Assembly (NCBI RefSeq): GCF_900141845.1
Contig: NZ_FQZB01000025.1
Location: 1 to 36,602 of the forward strand
Length of the DNA stretch: 36,602 bases
From: Clostridium cavendishii DSM 21758
GTDB lineage: Bacteria > Bacillota > Clostridia > Clostridiales > Clostridiaceae
Direction of reading: 5' to 3'
In this document: positions 8,898 to 17,764 of the stretch, one piece after another
How the letters are laid out: each line of letters opens with the position of its first letter
Numbering within the stretch: the stretch's first letter is position 1
Made by a program: the position numbers and the translations under genes
The notes under the pieces: generated by a model
The model's input: only the letters and a program-made list of their open reading frames with translations
Told to the model about the DNA's origin: nothing
The model's database searches: none

Positions 8898-9943
8898 TTC
8901 TGTGATTTTATTTCAGTCCAGATTTTGTCATACTTCTTTATATTTTCACCTATGTCTTGATAATTTTCACATTTATCTAACATTTCTTTTGTCATATATG
9001 CGTTTTTATTCTTTTGCACACTTTCCGGCTGAGCTTTTTTTGCCTCAACTTGAGGAGTTGTATATCCTACTTCAGCCGCATTTTTTAATGCTGAATCTTT
9101 TTCACACATAAAGTTTATAAATATCTCTGCCTCCTTTTTATGCTTTGCATTCTTAGGCACAGCAAAAGAATCTACCCAAAAGTTAGCTCCTTCTTTTGGT
9201 ACTATATATTCTAAATATGGATATTGCTCTTGAAGATGAAGCCCTTCTCCTGACCAAATTGTAGCTAAAGCGCCTTCACCCTGAATCATTTTATCTTTAA
9301 CATCATCTTGAACATATGCAAGTACTAAAGGCTTTTGTTTTATTAATTCCTTTTTGGCTTCTTCTAATTCACTATCCTTAGTTGAATTTAGAGAATACCC
9401 TAATTTTTTAAGTGCAACACCTATAGTATCTCTTTGAGCATCTAACATAAATATTTGACCTTTATACTTTTCATTCCATAATATATTAAAGCTATCTACA
9501 GGCTCTTTTACTAAATTTTTATTATATATAATTCCTATAGTTCCTGACATATATGGAACTGAATATTCATTTTTAGGATCCATAACCCTTCCTAAAAATG
9601 TTTCATCTATTTTTTTAAAATTTGGTATATTAGAAAAATCTAATTTACTAAGCATATCTTCTTTAATCATCTTTTGAACCATATAATCAGATGGAACTAC
9701 TATATCATATTGTGAAGTATCCGACTTTACCTTTGTATACATATCTTCATTTGTATCATATGTTGAATAATTCACCTTAATATTATATTTAGCTTCAAAA
9801 TCCTTTATAAGGGACATATCCATGTTATCTCCCCAATTAAAAACATTTAATGTTACTTGCTCCTTTTTAGAACAAGAAGTAAAAGTTGATATACCTATCA
9901 TAAAGCATACTGCTATTGAAATTACTTTAAAAAACTTATTCAT
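8894..9943 (-). CDS. potD: Spermidine/putrescine-type ABC substrate-binding lipoprotein (orphan)
   Basis: A 349-residue extracytoplasmic polyamine-binding protein. The N-terminus is a lipoprotein signal peptide (MNKFFKVISIAVCFMIGIST, then a lipobox ending at C24 in FTSCSKK), so it should be anchored on the outer face of the membrane. The mature part starts with NVFNWGDNMD and has STYDTNEDMYTKV, the PotD/PotF hallmark of NW...Y.S...E.MY.K. Length matches the family. The ribosome binding site CAGGAGG is strong. Oddly, no potA, potB or potC lies beside it; both flanks have other genes and it carries its own terminator. It may serve a transporter encoded elsewhere, or bind a different small cation. 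Confidence 0.88.
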   Translation of the reverse strand: MNKFFKVISIAVCFMIGISTFTSCSKKEQVTLNVFNWGDNMDMSLIKDFEAKYNIKVNYSTYDTNEDMYTKVKSDTSQYDIVVPSDYMVQKMIKEDMLSKLDFSNIPNFKKIDETFLGRVMDPKNEYSVPYMSGTIGIIYNKNLVKEPVDSFNILWNEKYKGQIFMLDAQRDTIGVALKKLGYSLNSTKDSELEEAKKELIKQKPLVLAYVQDDVKDKMIQGEGALATIWSGEGLHLQEQYPYLEYIVPKEGANFWVDSFAVPKNAKHKKEAEIFINFMCEKDSALKNAAEVGYTTPQVEAKKAQPESVQKNKNAYMTKEMLDKCENYQDIGENIKKYDKIWTEIKSQK

Positions 9944-10164
9944 AATCTTTCCTCCTGTAAGTAATTATAAAAATTTTCAACTAATTATTATATAGTATTA
10001 ATTATCAATCTAAAAAGCAAGTCCTTTACAAAGCTTTATTAAAAATCTACATTATTATATTTTAATTAACACTATAAAATACTTGCCTAAATATATAAAT
10101 TTATAAAATATTTATTCTTTTCAAATCAAAATTAATATATTTACCATAAATTTATACTTTCCCA
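9944..10164. other. Intergenic region between yjeM and potD-like gene
   Basis: About 220 nt of A/T-rich sequence between the yjeM terminator and the potD start. It presumably contains the potD promoter (TATATAAT near 9984-9991 on the minus strand), but no convincing -35 box is visible. Confidence 0.35.
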
Positions 10165-10210
10165 TAAAGCAAAAAATATCCTCATCAAATTTAAATTTGA
10201 TGAGGATTAT
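10165..10210 (-). terminator. Terminator of yjeM
   Basis: A perfect 30-nt palindrome at 10178-10207 (arms ATCCTCATCAAATTT/AAATTTGATGAGGAT), followed on the minus strand by ATATTTTTTGC. It lies 12 nt after the yjeM stop codon. Confidence 0.85.
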
Positions 10211-10219
10211 ATTTAAATA

Positions 10220-11737
10220 TTAAGCTGCTTCTTCATTATTAATATTCTGTTTCTTTTCTGCTCTATTATAAACAATTAAGGCTACTACAGTAAAGCATAG
10301 AGGTCCTGCTATCATCCATATTGTTGAACTTATATCACCTTTCGTATACCAAGGTTCTATTATTGTAAATATATTAGCAAAGCCAACAGTTATTAAAACT
10401 GAACATGTAGCAATTTTTGCCTTTGTTTTTGTTTTAAACATAACAAAAGTTTTTTTTATATTATCATTATTCTTAAAAGCTATAAATGCGCCTGCTATAA
10501 ATAAATTTGGTAATGTCATGGCTACATTAGTCATAAGCTGTAATCTTGAAAAGAACTTAGCAGCCTCATCTCCACCAAATGATACTAGCATTATCATTAA
10601 GATTACTATTACACATTGTATTATCAAAGCATTCTTAGGTATACCATCTTTTACTTTAGTCATTTTAGCTGGCCATAATTCTTTTGGTGTTCCTTCAATT
10701 AATTGCTTAAGCGGTGCAAATGCTAGTGTGAAAAAAGTTCCTGTAAACGCTAAAAACATTGAAAAACCAACGAACCTTGCAACCCAAGAACCAATCACTA
10801 AAGCTGTTTCAGTTGTGGTTCCCATTGCTAAACCTAAACTTACCCCTAAATTTTTCATTAATATATATGCTACATTTCCCATATGAACATCTTTCCCTGA
10901 AAGAATACCTGTCCAATTAGTAAATATTCCACATGCAAAAATCCCTAAAGAATATCCAATTGATATTATTAATGCCGCTGTAATAATCCCCTTAGGAAAA
11001 TTTTTTGCTGCATTTTCAGTTTCGTCAACTAATCCGCCTACAACTTCTATTCCACCAAATGCAAAAATTGCAAAAACTACAAATGAAAGCATAGCCACTG
11101 GTGAACCATATGATGAATTTGGAGAACTTATAAATGAGTGCAATCCTTCTATCGGCTGTGCTAAATTGCCTTTGTTTAATATTAAAACTAATAATGACCC
11201 GATTAATAAAAACACATTAAGTACTGCAACAGCTGTTCCTGCTATTGAAGTTATTTTCTTTATCTTTTCTAACCCTTTTGTTGCTATAAAAGTAATTAAA
11301 GCCATCCACAAAATTCCTAGAATACCTATAACCTGAGTTGATTTTAACCCAAATAAAGCCCAACTAGAAGTAGTATCTGAGCCAAAAATAGCATTTGAAA
11401 GTGGTATCCATATTATTGATGATGTACCAACCATCCAAACGATATAAGATGCGTACCACATAAACACACCTACAAAGGCATATTTAGGACCAATAGATTT
11501 TCTCATCCATGTATATATTCCACCTTTTTCATCCTTAAAAGCAGATCCATATTCTGCCATCATAAAAGCATAAGGAATGAAAAATGTTAAGGCTGATAAC
11601 ATATACCAAGGAATAGCACCATACCCCATTAAAAAAAAGGCCCTTGGCATATTAGGAAATCCAAACACTGATGCGAATATCATAAGTACTAATGATATCA
11701 ACGTTAACTTTTTTGTACTGTTTTCTTTTGTAGCCAT
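10220..11737 (-). CDS. yjeM: Amino acid permease, APC superfamily, YjeM type
   Basis: A 505-residue integral membrane amino acid transporter with about 12 hydrophobic spans. The start (LISLVLMIFASVFGFPNMPRAFFLMGYGAIPWY) and KDEKGGIYTWMRKSIGPKYAF match the glutamate/GABA antiporter-like branch of the APC family that includes E. coli YjeM, which is also about 500 residues. GGIEVVGGLVDETENAAKNFPKG is the conserved helix-6 unwound region and following loop. The substrate is not known for YjeM. AGGTAGGG precedes the start. It is monocistronic and divergent from the AI-2E permease gene across a 29-bp inverted repeat. Confidence 0.9.
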   Translation of the reverse strand: MATKENSTKKLTLISLVLMIFASVFGFPNMPRAFFLMGYGAIPWYMLSALTFFIPYAFMMAEYGSAFKDEKGGIYTWMRKSIGPKYAFVGVFMWYASYIVWMVGTSSIIWIPLSNAIFGSDTTSSWALFGLKSTQVIGILGILWMALITFIATKGLEKIKKITSIAGTAVAVLNVFLLIGSLLVLILNKGNLAQPIEGLHSFISSPNSSYGSPVAMLSFVVFAIFAFGGIEVVGGLVDETENAAKNFPKGIITAALIISIGYSLGIFACGIFTNWTGILSGKDVHMGNVAYILMKNLGVSLGLAMGTTTETALVIGSWVARFVGFSMFLAFTGTFFTLAFAPLKQLIEGTPKELWPAKMTKVKDGIPKNALIIQCVIVILMIMLVSFGGDEAAKFFSRLQLMTNVAMTLPNLFIAGAFIAFKNNDNIKKTFVMFKTKTKAKIATCSVLITVGFANIFTIIEPWYTKGDISSTIWMIAGPLCFTVVALIVYNRAEKKQNINNEEAA

Positions 11738-12121
11738 TTAAATCCCTACCTTCAAAAGTTTATTTTTTAATATAACTATTATACTTCAATACAGTACAGT
11801 ATAAAAATAATATCAATCACATTTTCGGATTTTTTGTCGATTTTTTTTGTATTATTATTTAATAAAATTCTTAATATTTGATTAAATATTAAGAATTTTA
11901 TTAAATAATAATTTTTTTATGAATATTAATAACTTATTTTGGTGAAAATATTAGGTATTATATTTTTATTAACCTCAAATAACATATTTTTTTGTATCGT
12001 TTTTATAAATACATTTTTTCAATATTATGTATACTATTTTTAAATAAAAATTCTCTAATCTTTATTTAAAAATTTATAATATATGTTATTATATAATCAT
12101 AGTTTTTTTATTTAAATATTA
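11738..12121. other. Divergent intergenic region with long inverted repeat
   Basis: Contains the yjeM start region (minus) and the start region of the AI-2E permease gene (plus; candidate -10 TATAAT at 12092-12097). The middle is occupied by the 29-bp inverted repeat listed separately. No small gene seen. Confidence 0.6.
11851..11912. repeat. Perfect 29-bp inverted repeat (AT-rich stem-loop)
   Basis: Arms 11851-11879 and 11884-11912 are perfectly complementary around a GATT loop. Only one of the 29 pairs is G-C. The plus-strand side runs into seven Ts. No plus-strand gene lies upstream for it to terminate, and it sits midway between two divergent genes. It could be a leader attenuator for the plus-strand gene, a bidirectional operator, or a cruciform. 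Confidence 0.8.
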
Positions 12122-12136
12122 ATGGAGGTATATAAC

Positions 12137-13246
12137 TTGAAAAAATTTAACATTAAAGAATTTCAATATCTTGATATTGTTATTCTAGTTATAGTCGGAT
12201 ATATTTTTTTAAAAATAATTGATAATTTACCTGGTATATTAAATTGTATAGGTTCTGTATATAATATAGCTTCTCCTTTTATTTTTGGACTTGTTATAGC
12301 TTATATACTTAACCCTTTAGTAAAACTTATTGAAAAAAGACTTAAGCTTAATCGAGGTCTTAGTATTTTACTATCTTATATATTAATTATAGGTATATTA
12401 ACACTATCTAGTGTGTATCTTTTTCCTAAATTATACTCAAGTATTTTAGATATCATAAATAACATCCCATATATAACTAAAACAGTGCAGCAATGGTTTA
12501 ACGATTTTCTTCAACAACCAAAAATTCAAGATCTTATAAATTCTGGATTTGTAAATATAAATCCAAATATAATAATTCCGAAAATAAGTTCAATTGCTAT
12601 GAGTTCATTAAATGCAGTTGCTTCTACAGCATTATCTTTTACTAACTCATTTATTAAAGTAATTTTAGGATTCTTAATAGCTATTTATATATTATTTGAT
12701 AAAGAAAAAATATGTGATTTTTTCTTAAAGATAATGTATGTTATATTTAAAGAACGTAACGGAAATATTTTATTAGAAGTTTTAAGTAATTTAAATAAAA
12801 TGATTGGTACTTATATTGGTATAAAAGCCATAGACTCTTTAATAATAGCAGTATTAGCTTTTATAGGCTTATCTATAATAGGCTCTCAATATGCTCTTTT
12901 GCTTGCAGTCATTGTTGGACTTACTAATATGATTCCATATATAGGACCATTCGCAGGAATTTTAGTAGGCTTTTTAATAAATGTTTTTGTAAGTCCAGTT
13001 CTTGGATTTGTAGTTGCAGGATATTTATTATTACTTCAACAATTTGATGCTTGGATTTTAGATCCTAAATTAATTGGAAATAAAGTCGGACTCTCTCCAC
13101 TATTAGTACTATTTGCTGTAACACTTGGTGGAGGATTTTATGGGATAATAGGTATGCTTTTAGCTGCTCCTATAATGTCTGTTATAAAAATATATCTTAC
13201 AAAATTTCTTGATAATTATAACTTCAATTTTATGAATAAAAAATAA
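12137..13246 (+). CDS. AI-2E family transporter (YtvI/PerM-like permease)
   Basis: About 369 residues with seven to eight hydrophobic helices. Family signs are the N-terminal double helix (VILVIVGYIFLKIIDNLPG), the long linker with NNIPYITKTVQQWF, and the C-terminal block QYALLLAVIVGLTNMIPYIGPFAG...QQFDAWILDPKLIGNKVGLSPLLVLFAVTLGGGFYGIIGMLLAAP, which is the diagnostic PF01594 signature. Members include efflux pumps and Na+/Li+ antiporters; the substrate is unknown here. I choose the TTG at 12137 over the ATG at 12122, because that ATG is embedded in the ribosome binding site ATGGAGG (12122-12128), which lies 8 nt before the TTG. Single gene ending at a strong terminator. Confidence 0.9.
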   Translation: MKKFNIKEFQYLDIVILVIVGYIFLKIIDNLPGILNCIGSVYNIASPFIFGLVIAYILNPLVKLIEKRLKLNRGLSILLSYILIIGILTLSSVYLFPKLYSSILDIINNIPYITKTVQQWFNDFLQQPKIQDLINSGFVNINPNIIIPKISSIAMSSLNAVASTALSFTNSFIKVILGFLIAIYILFDKEKICDFFLKIMYVIFKERNGNILLEVLSNLNKMIGTYIGIKAIDSLIIAVLAFIGLSIIGSQYALLLAVIVGLTNMIPYIGPFAGILVGFLINVFVSPVLGFVVAGYLLLLQQFDAWILDPKLIGNKVGLSPLLVLFAVTLGGGFYGIIGMLLAAPIMSVIKIYLTKFLDNYNFNFMNKK

Positions 13247-13273
13247 GAAGACCAAGTTTGGTCTTCTTTTTTT
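13245..13273. terminator. Bidirectional terminator between AI-2E permease gene and glnS
   Basis: AAGAAGACCAA (13245-13255) pairs with TTGGTCTTCTT (13258-13268), flanked by T-runs on both strands (TTTTTTTA on plus, TTATTTTTTA on minus). It serves both convergent genes. Confidence 0.88.
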
Positions 13274-13298
13274 AGGAAACTCCTATTCACATTTCAAT

Positions 13299-14966
13299 TT
13301 ACTTTTTCCAAGAACTCTTTAATGCTACTGTTCTGTTGAATACTAACTTTCCTTCTTTGGTAGCCTTAGTATCTCTACAAAAATATCCATTTCTTATAAA
13401 CTGGAATTTTTCTCCTGGTTTAATTTCACCTAAAGATGGTTCAATCTTTGCATTTACTGTAGTTAAAGAATCCTTATTTATTACGATTTCCCCATTTTCA
13501 TCTTCAGTGATTAAATGGTCATATAACCTAACTTCAGCATCTATAGCTGTGCTAGCTTCTACCCAATGGATAGTTCCCTTTACTTTTCTTCCTGTAAAGC
13601 CTGAACCAGATTTAGTTTCTGGATCATAAGTACAATGAAGTTCTACTATGTTTCCAGCTTCATCTTTTATAACTTCATTACAAACTATAAAATATGCTCC
13701 TCTAAGTCTTACTTCGTTACCAGGGAATAATCTGAAGTACTTTTTAACTGGTACTTCCATAAAATCTTCTCTCTCTATATATATTTCTCTCCCAAATGGT
13801 ACTTGTCTCTTACCCATTTCTGGATCCTCAGCATTGTTCTCTATATCTACATATTCTATTTGTCCTTCTGGATAGTTTGTTATAACTACCTTTATAGGAT
13901 CTAAAATAGCATGAGCTGATCTTGATTTAGCTTTTAAATCATCTCTTACAAAATGCTCTAAAAATGCAATGTCTACTGTTGATATAGCTTTAGATACACC
14001 TACTGCTTCACAGAAGTTTCTTATAGCTTCTGGAGTATATCCCCTTCTTCTCATTCCTGAAATAGTAGCCATTCTAGGATCATCCCAGCCATCAACAATA
14101 TTTTCATCAACTAACTGTTTTAATTTTCTTTTACTAGTAAGCATGTTAGTAACATTTAATCTAGCAAATTCTATTTGTCTTGGTCTATGCTCTGCTTCTG
14201 TTTCTCTAACAACCCAATCATAAAGTGGTCTATGATCTTCGAATTCTAAAGAACATAGTGAGTGAGTTATTCCTTCTATAGCATCTTCTAATGGATGAGC
14301 ATAGTCATACATTGGATATATACACCACTCATCTCCTGTATTGTGATGATTTGCATGTTGGATTCTATATATTATAGGATCTCTCATATTCATATTTGGA
14401 GATGACATATCTATTTTAGCTCTTAAAACTTTTTCTCCATCTTTGAATTCCCCATTTTTCATTCTTGTAAAAAGATCTAAATTCTCTTCTACAGAACGGT
14501 TTCTATATGGACTCTCCTTACCTGCTTCAGTAAGTGTTCCCCTATATTCTCTTATTTCTTCTGGAGTAGAATCATCTACATATGCTAAACCTTTTTCTAT
14601 TAGTCTTACAGCATAATCATAAAACTTCTTAAAATATGATGATGCATAATGAAGTTCAGTCCATTTGTATCCAAGCCATTCAACATCTTCTTTTATAGAA
14701 TCTACATATTCTGTATCTTCTTTAACGGGATTTGTATCATCAAATCTTAGATTACATAATCCTTTATACTTTTTTGCTGTTTCAAAGTTTATACATATAG
14801 CTTTAGCATGACCTATATGTAAATATCCATTTGGCTCTGGTGGAAAACGAGTGTAAATAGTTTCTGTTGGGTTTGCTTCTTTATACTCATCTATAATATC
14901 ATGAATAAAGTTTGACTGTATCCTAGCTTCCTCAACTTCTACTGTTTTGTTTACTTCTTTACTCAT
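13299..14966 (-). CDS. glnS: Glutaminyl-tRNA synthetase
   Basis: A 555-residue class I aminoacyl-tRNA synthetase that attaches glutamine to tRNA-Gln. The nucleotide-binding HIGH motif is at 50-53 (PPEPNGYLHIGHAKA) and the second signature is LTSKRKL at 276-282, a variant of KMSKS usual in GlnRS. The C-terminal part (FPGNEVRLRGAYFI, KGTIHWVEAS) is the GlnRS anticodon-binding beta-barrel domain, which separates it from GluRS. Size equals E. coli GlnRS. Many Firmicutes rely only on the amidotransferase route to Gln-tRNA; a dedicated GlnRS is known in some clostridia. Ribosome binding site AGGAGGAG. No T-box sequence is visible upstream. Confidence 0.97.
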   Translation of the reverse strand: MSKEVNKTVEVEEARIQSNFIHDIIDEYKEANPTETIYTRFPPEPNGYLHIGHAKAICINFETAKKYKGLCNLRFDDTNPVKEDTEYVDSIKEDVEWLGYKWTELHYASSYFKKFYDYAVRLIEKGLAYVDDSTPEEIREYRGTLTEAGKESPYRNRSVEENLDLFTRMKNGEFKDGEKVLRAKIDMSSPNMNMRDPIIYRIQHANHHNTGDEWCIYPMYDYAHPLEDAIEGITHSLCSLEFEDHRPLYDWVVRETEAEHRPRQIEFARLNVTNMLTSKRKLKQLVDENIVDGWDDPRMATISGMRRRGYTPEAIRNFCEAVGVSKAISTVDIAFLEHFVRDDLKAKSRSAHAILDPIKVVITNYPEGQIEYVDIENNAEDPEMGKRQVPFGREIYIEREDFMEVPVKKYFRLFPGNEVRLRGAYFIVCNEVIKDEAGNIVELHCTYDPETKSGSGFTGRKVKGTIHWVEASTAIDAEVRLYDHLITEDENGEIVINKDSLTTVNAKIEPSLGEIKPGEKFQFIRNGYFCRDTKATKEGKLVFNRTVALKSSWKK

Positions 14967-15283
14967 AGCTATAACTCCTCCTATTTTCTTTTTTATGTAA
15001 ATTATTAATATTATACCCTAAAAGCCACTTTATGTAGCATGATTTAGTCATAAATTTTCTATACATTCTATTATTATACGACATTTTTTATAATTCTTGT
15101 ATCTATATTTAAAATTTTCTATAATAAATTATTCCAAAATAAAAAAGTGGCCTTATATAATCTTCTTACAACCTGAATAAAATTCAAATCATTCAAAATT
15201 ATATAATTCCACCTAAGTTTTTAAAATGTCACTTATTATAATAATCTATTCTAAAATATATTCTAAAATATATGAATTAATTT
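14967..15283. other. Intergenic region upstream of glnS
   Basis: A/T-rich, no reading frame and no T-box (the conserved GGGTGG-type antiterminator sequence is absent). The only structure noted is GCCACTTT (15024-15031) complementary to AAAGTGGC (15144-15151), 112 nt apart. Confidence 0.5.
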
Positions 15284-15748
15284 TTATAAATTGTTAGCTA
15301 TTATATCATCAATCTTATTAAAATCAGTATATCCTTGAGATAATAACAAATACTCGTCAGCTTTATACGCAATTAGGCTAGGAAAACTTCCTATTGCAGC
15401 TTCATTTATAAATTTAAATGCATCACTTGTTATTTCATCATTATCCTTTGACTTAAATTGAGCTATGAATTTTTCCTTTGATATGCCAATTGATTCTACT
15501 ATATCAGCCAATACCTCTAAATTAGTTATTTCTTTACCTTCTATATACATAGCTTGTTGAAGTCTTTTTAAAAATTCAAAATTCTTATTTTTATTTAAAG
15601 TTTGCACTGCTAAAATAGCTTTAGAACCTGGTAATATAGTAAAATCATATTTTTCTTTGTATTTATCATGTATCTTTTCTATAACTTCTCCAAAACCATA
15701 GTACCATCCACACATAGGGTCCATTACATAATATATTTTTGTTTTCAT
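15284..15748 (-). CDS. DsbA-family thioredoxin-fold protein, shortened, with CxxC changed to CGWY
   Basis: A 154-residue protein related to the FrnE/DsbA-like disulfide isomerase group, recognised by the N-terminal YVMDPMCGW and YDFTILPG and the late cis-proline loop FPSLIAY (about 121-127). Two things are odd. The active site reads C13-G-W-Y16 where relatives have CGWC, so the resolving cysteine is lost. The protein is about 50 residues shorter than usual: from memory of relatives, the helical segment between ILPGG and SRAI is missing at residues 41-43. No other cysteine could replace the lost one. It may be a single-cysteine, glutaredoxin-like enzyme or a degenerate gene, but the frame is clean and the ribosome binding site CGGAGGAAG is strong. 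No signal peptide: cytoplasmic. Confidence 0.75.
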   Translation of the reverse strand: MKTKIYYVMDPMCGWYYGFGEVIEKIHDKYKEKYDFTILPGSKAILAVQTLNKNKNFEFLKRLQQAMYIEGKEITNLEVLADIVESIGISKEKFIAQFKSKDNDEITSDAFKFINEAAIGSFPSLIAYKADEYLLLSQGYTDFNKIDDIIANNL

Positions 15749-15761
15749 TTTTTCTTCCTCC

Positions 15762-15785
15762 GTTCGTGAACTAACTTTATGTTAG
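15762..15785. promoter_or_regulatory. Inverted repeats in front of the DsbA-like gene
   Basis: GTTC-gt-GAAC (15762-15771) and CTAAC-tttat-GTTAG (15771-15785) sit immediately upstream of the ribosome binding site. Placed downstream of a probable minus-strand promoter, they look like an operator for a small winged-helix repressor, or a leader hairpin. Confidence 0.4.
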
Positions 15786-16144
15786 CATATCACCATAAGT
15801 AAGTTATTTATTCAAGTATTTTTATATATTTTTTTAATACTATACCAAAAAAGTAACTATTAATTGACAGTTAAGTATGTTGAATCTAAAATAAATATAT
15901 ACCTTTCTTAATTAAGGTATTAAAATATATGTATATAATAGTTTTCTATTTAAACTTCTTATCAACATTAAATAGAAAGTTATAAAACTTATCTTTGTTG
16001 TACTTTTAATTTTTTCATTCGTTACAATGCTGCATAATAAAAAATGACATTATTTTAGTATTAAAAAAATAAGCTATAAATATAAGTTATAATAAATAAA
16101 CTACAAGCTTTAATTTATCTTAAATAATATTTAAAAAATTTATG

Positions 16145-16172
16145 TTGTAGAATCATTATTGAAACTTATAAA
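16145..16172 (+). promoter_or_regulatory. Putative hydG promoter
   Basis: TTGTAG (16145-16150) and TATAAA (16167-16172) are 16 nt apart, predicting a start near 16179 and a leader of about 20 nt. The ribosome binding site before the ATG (GAAAGAAG) is weak. Confidence 0.4.
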
Positions 16173-16199
16173 TATAAAAAAGAAAGAAGCGATTAATGT

Positions 16200-17618
16200 A
16201 TGTATAATGTAAAATCAAATATAGCAACAGAGTTTATTGATGACAAAGAAATTTTAGAAAGTCTTGAATATGCAAAAGAAAATAAAAATAATAAGAAGTT
16301 AGTTAATGAGATTTTAGAAAAGGCTAAAAATTATAAGGGTATTTCACACAGAGAAGCAGCAGTTTTACTTGAATGTGAGTTAGAAGAAGAAAATGAAAAA
16401 ATGTACAACCTTGCAAAAGAAATAAAACAAAAATTCTATGGTAATAGAATTGTAATGTTTGCTCCACTATACCTTTCCAATTATTGTGTAAACGGATGTA
16501 TTTATTGTCCATACCATCATAAAAACAAACATATAGCAAGAAAAAAACTTACTCAAGAAGAAATTAAAAATGAGGTAATTGCACTTCAAGATTTAGGTCA
16601 TAAAAGACTTGCCTTAGAAACTGGAGAAGACCCTATAAACTCTCCTATAGAATATGTTCTTGAAAGTATAGAAACTATTTATAGCATAAAACATAAAAAT
16701 GGTGCTATAAGAAGAGTTAATGTGAATATTGCAGCTACAACTGTTGAAAATTATAAGAAATTAAAAGATGCTGGCATAGGTACTTATATATTATTCCAAG
16801 AGACTTATAACAAGAAGATATATGAAGAACTTCATCCAACAGGACCAAAACATGATTATGCTTACCATACAGAAGCTATGGATAGAGCCATGGATGGTGG
16901 TATTGATGATGTTGGTCTTGGTGTATTATACGGACTTAATATGTATAGATATGACTTTGTTGGTCTTCTTATGCATGCAGAACATTTAGAAGCTGCTAAA
17001 GGAGTTGGTCCACATACTATAAGTGTACCAAGAATAAGACCAGCTGATGATATAAATCCAGATGAATTTACTAATGCAATTTCTGATGATATATTTGCAA
17101 AAATAGTTGCAGTTCTTAGAATTGCAGTTCCTTATACAGGAATTATTGTTTCAACTAGAGAATCTCAAAAAACAAGAGAAAGAGTTCTTGAACTTGGAGT
17201 CTCTCAAGTAAGTGGTGGATCTTCTACAAGTGTTGGTGGATATGCTAAAAAAGAGAAAGAAGAAGAAAATTCAGCTCAGTTTGATGTAAATGATAATAGA
17301 ACTTTAGATGAAATAGTAAATTGGTTACTTGAAAAGGGACATATTCCAAGTTTCTGTACAGCTTGTTATAGAGAAGGAAGAACTGGTGATAGATTTATGA
17401 CTCTTGTTAAATCTGGACAAATAGCAAACTGTTGCCAACCTAACGCTCTTATGACATTAAAAGAATATTTAGAAGATTACGCATCAGAAGATACAAAGAG
17501 AAAAGGCGAAAAAGTAATCCAAGATGAAATTCATAGAATTCCAAATGAAAAAGTTAAAAAAATAGTTGAAGAAAATTTAAAAGAATTACACTCTGGAAAA
17601 CGTGACTTTAGATTTTAA
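16200..17618 (+). CDS. hydG: [FeFe]-hydrogenase H-cluster maturation radical SAM enzyme HydG
   Basis: A 472-residue radical SAM tyrosine lyase that makes the CO and CN ligands of the hydrogenase H-cluster. The radical SAM cluster motif is C96-x3-C100-x2-C103 (CVNGCIYC), preceded by APLYLSNY, as in HydG and ThiH. The C-terminal second-cluster motif separates it from ThiH: C386-TA-C389 (SFCTACYREGRTGDRFM) and a later CC in ANCCQPNA. Size matches HydG. Its partners hydE, hydF and the hydrogenase are not nearby, as is common in clostridia. ATG at 16200 gives the conserved N-terminus. It ends at a strong hairpin terminator. Confidence 0.96.
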   Translation: MYNVKSNIATEFIDDKEILESLEYAKENKNNKKLVNEILEKAKNYKGISHREAAVLLECELEEENEKMYNLAKEIKQKFYGNRIVMFAPLYLSNYCVNGCIYCPYHHKNKHIARKKLTQEEIKNEVIALQDLGHKRLALETGEDPINSPIEYVLESIETIYSIKHKNGAIRRVNVNIAATTVENYKKLKDAGIGTYILFQETYNKKIYEELHPTGPKHDYAYHTEAMDRAMDGGIDDVGLGVLYGLNMYRYDFVGLLMHAEHLEAAKGVGPHTISVPRIRPADDINPDEFTNAISDDIFAKIVAVLRIAVPYTGIIVSTRESQKTRERVLELGVSQVSGGSSTSVGGYAKKEKEEENSAQFDVNDNRTLDEIVNWLLEKGHIPSFCTACYREGRTGDRFMTLVKSGQIANCCQPNALMTLKEYLEDYASEDTKRKGEKVIQDEIHRIPNEKVKKIVEENLKELHSGKRDFRF

Positions 17619-17634
17619 TAACCTAAAATAAATG

Positions 17635-17678
17635 TGGAGATATTTAATTTAAAATTAAATATCTCCATTACTTTGTTT
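17635..17678 (+). terminator. hydG terminator
   Basis: Perfect 15-bp stem (17635-17649 with 17653-17667, TGGAGATATTTAATT and its complement) followed by T-rich sequence, 17 nt after the hydG stop codon. Confidence 0.8.
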
Positions 17679-17764
17679 TGGAAATTTATCAAACTATGAT
17701 ATTATTTAGCATTATTAAATTAAAAATTTTTTATGCTTATTTTAAACTTTTTTAATCTGTATTA

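Larger units (their letters stand above)
15749..16199. other. Intergenic region between DsbA-like gene and hydG
   Basis: Divergent promoter region. Besides the repeats at 15762-15785, it has two AT-rich inverted repeats: ATACCTT/AAGGTAT at 15899-15905/15914-15920 and an 11-bp arm pair at 15943-15953/15968-15978. Neither has a terminator U-tract. No reading frame with a ribosome binding site was found. Confidence 0.5.

Noticed and set aside
14967..15283. T-box leader for glnS
   Set aside because: No T-box GGTGG-type sequence or specifier-loop structure was found; only a distant 8-nt inverted repeat.
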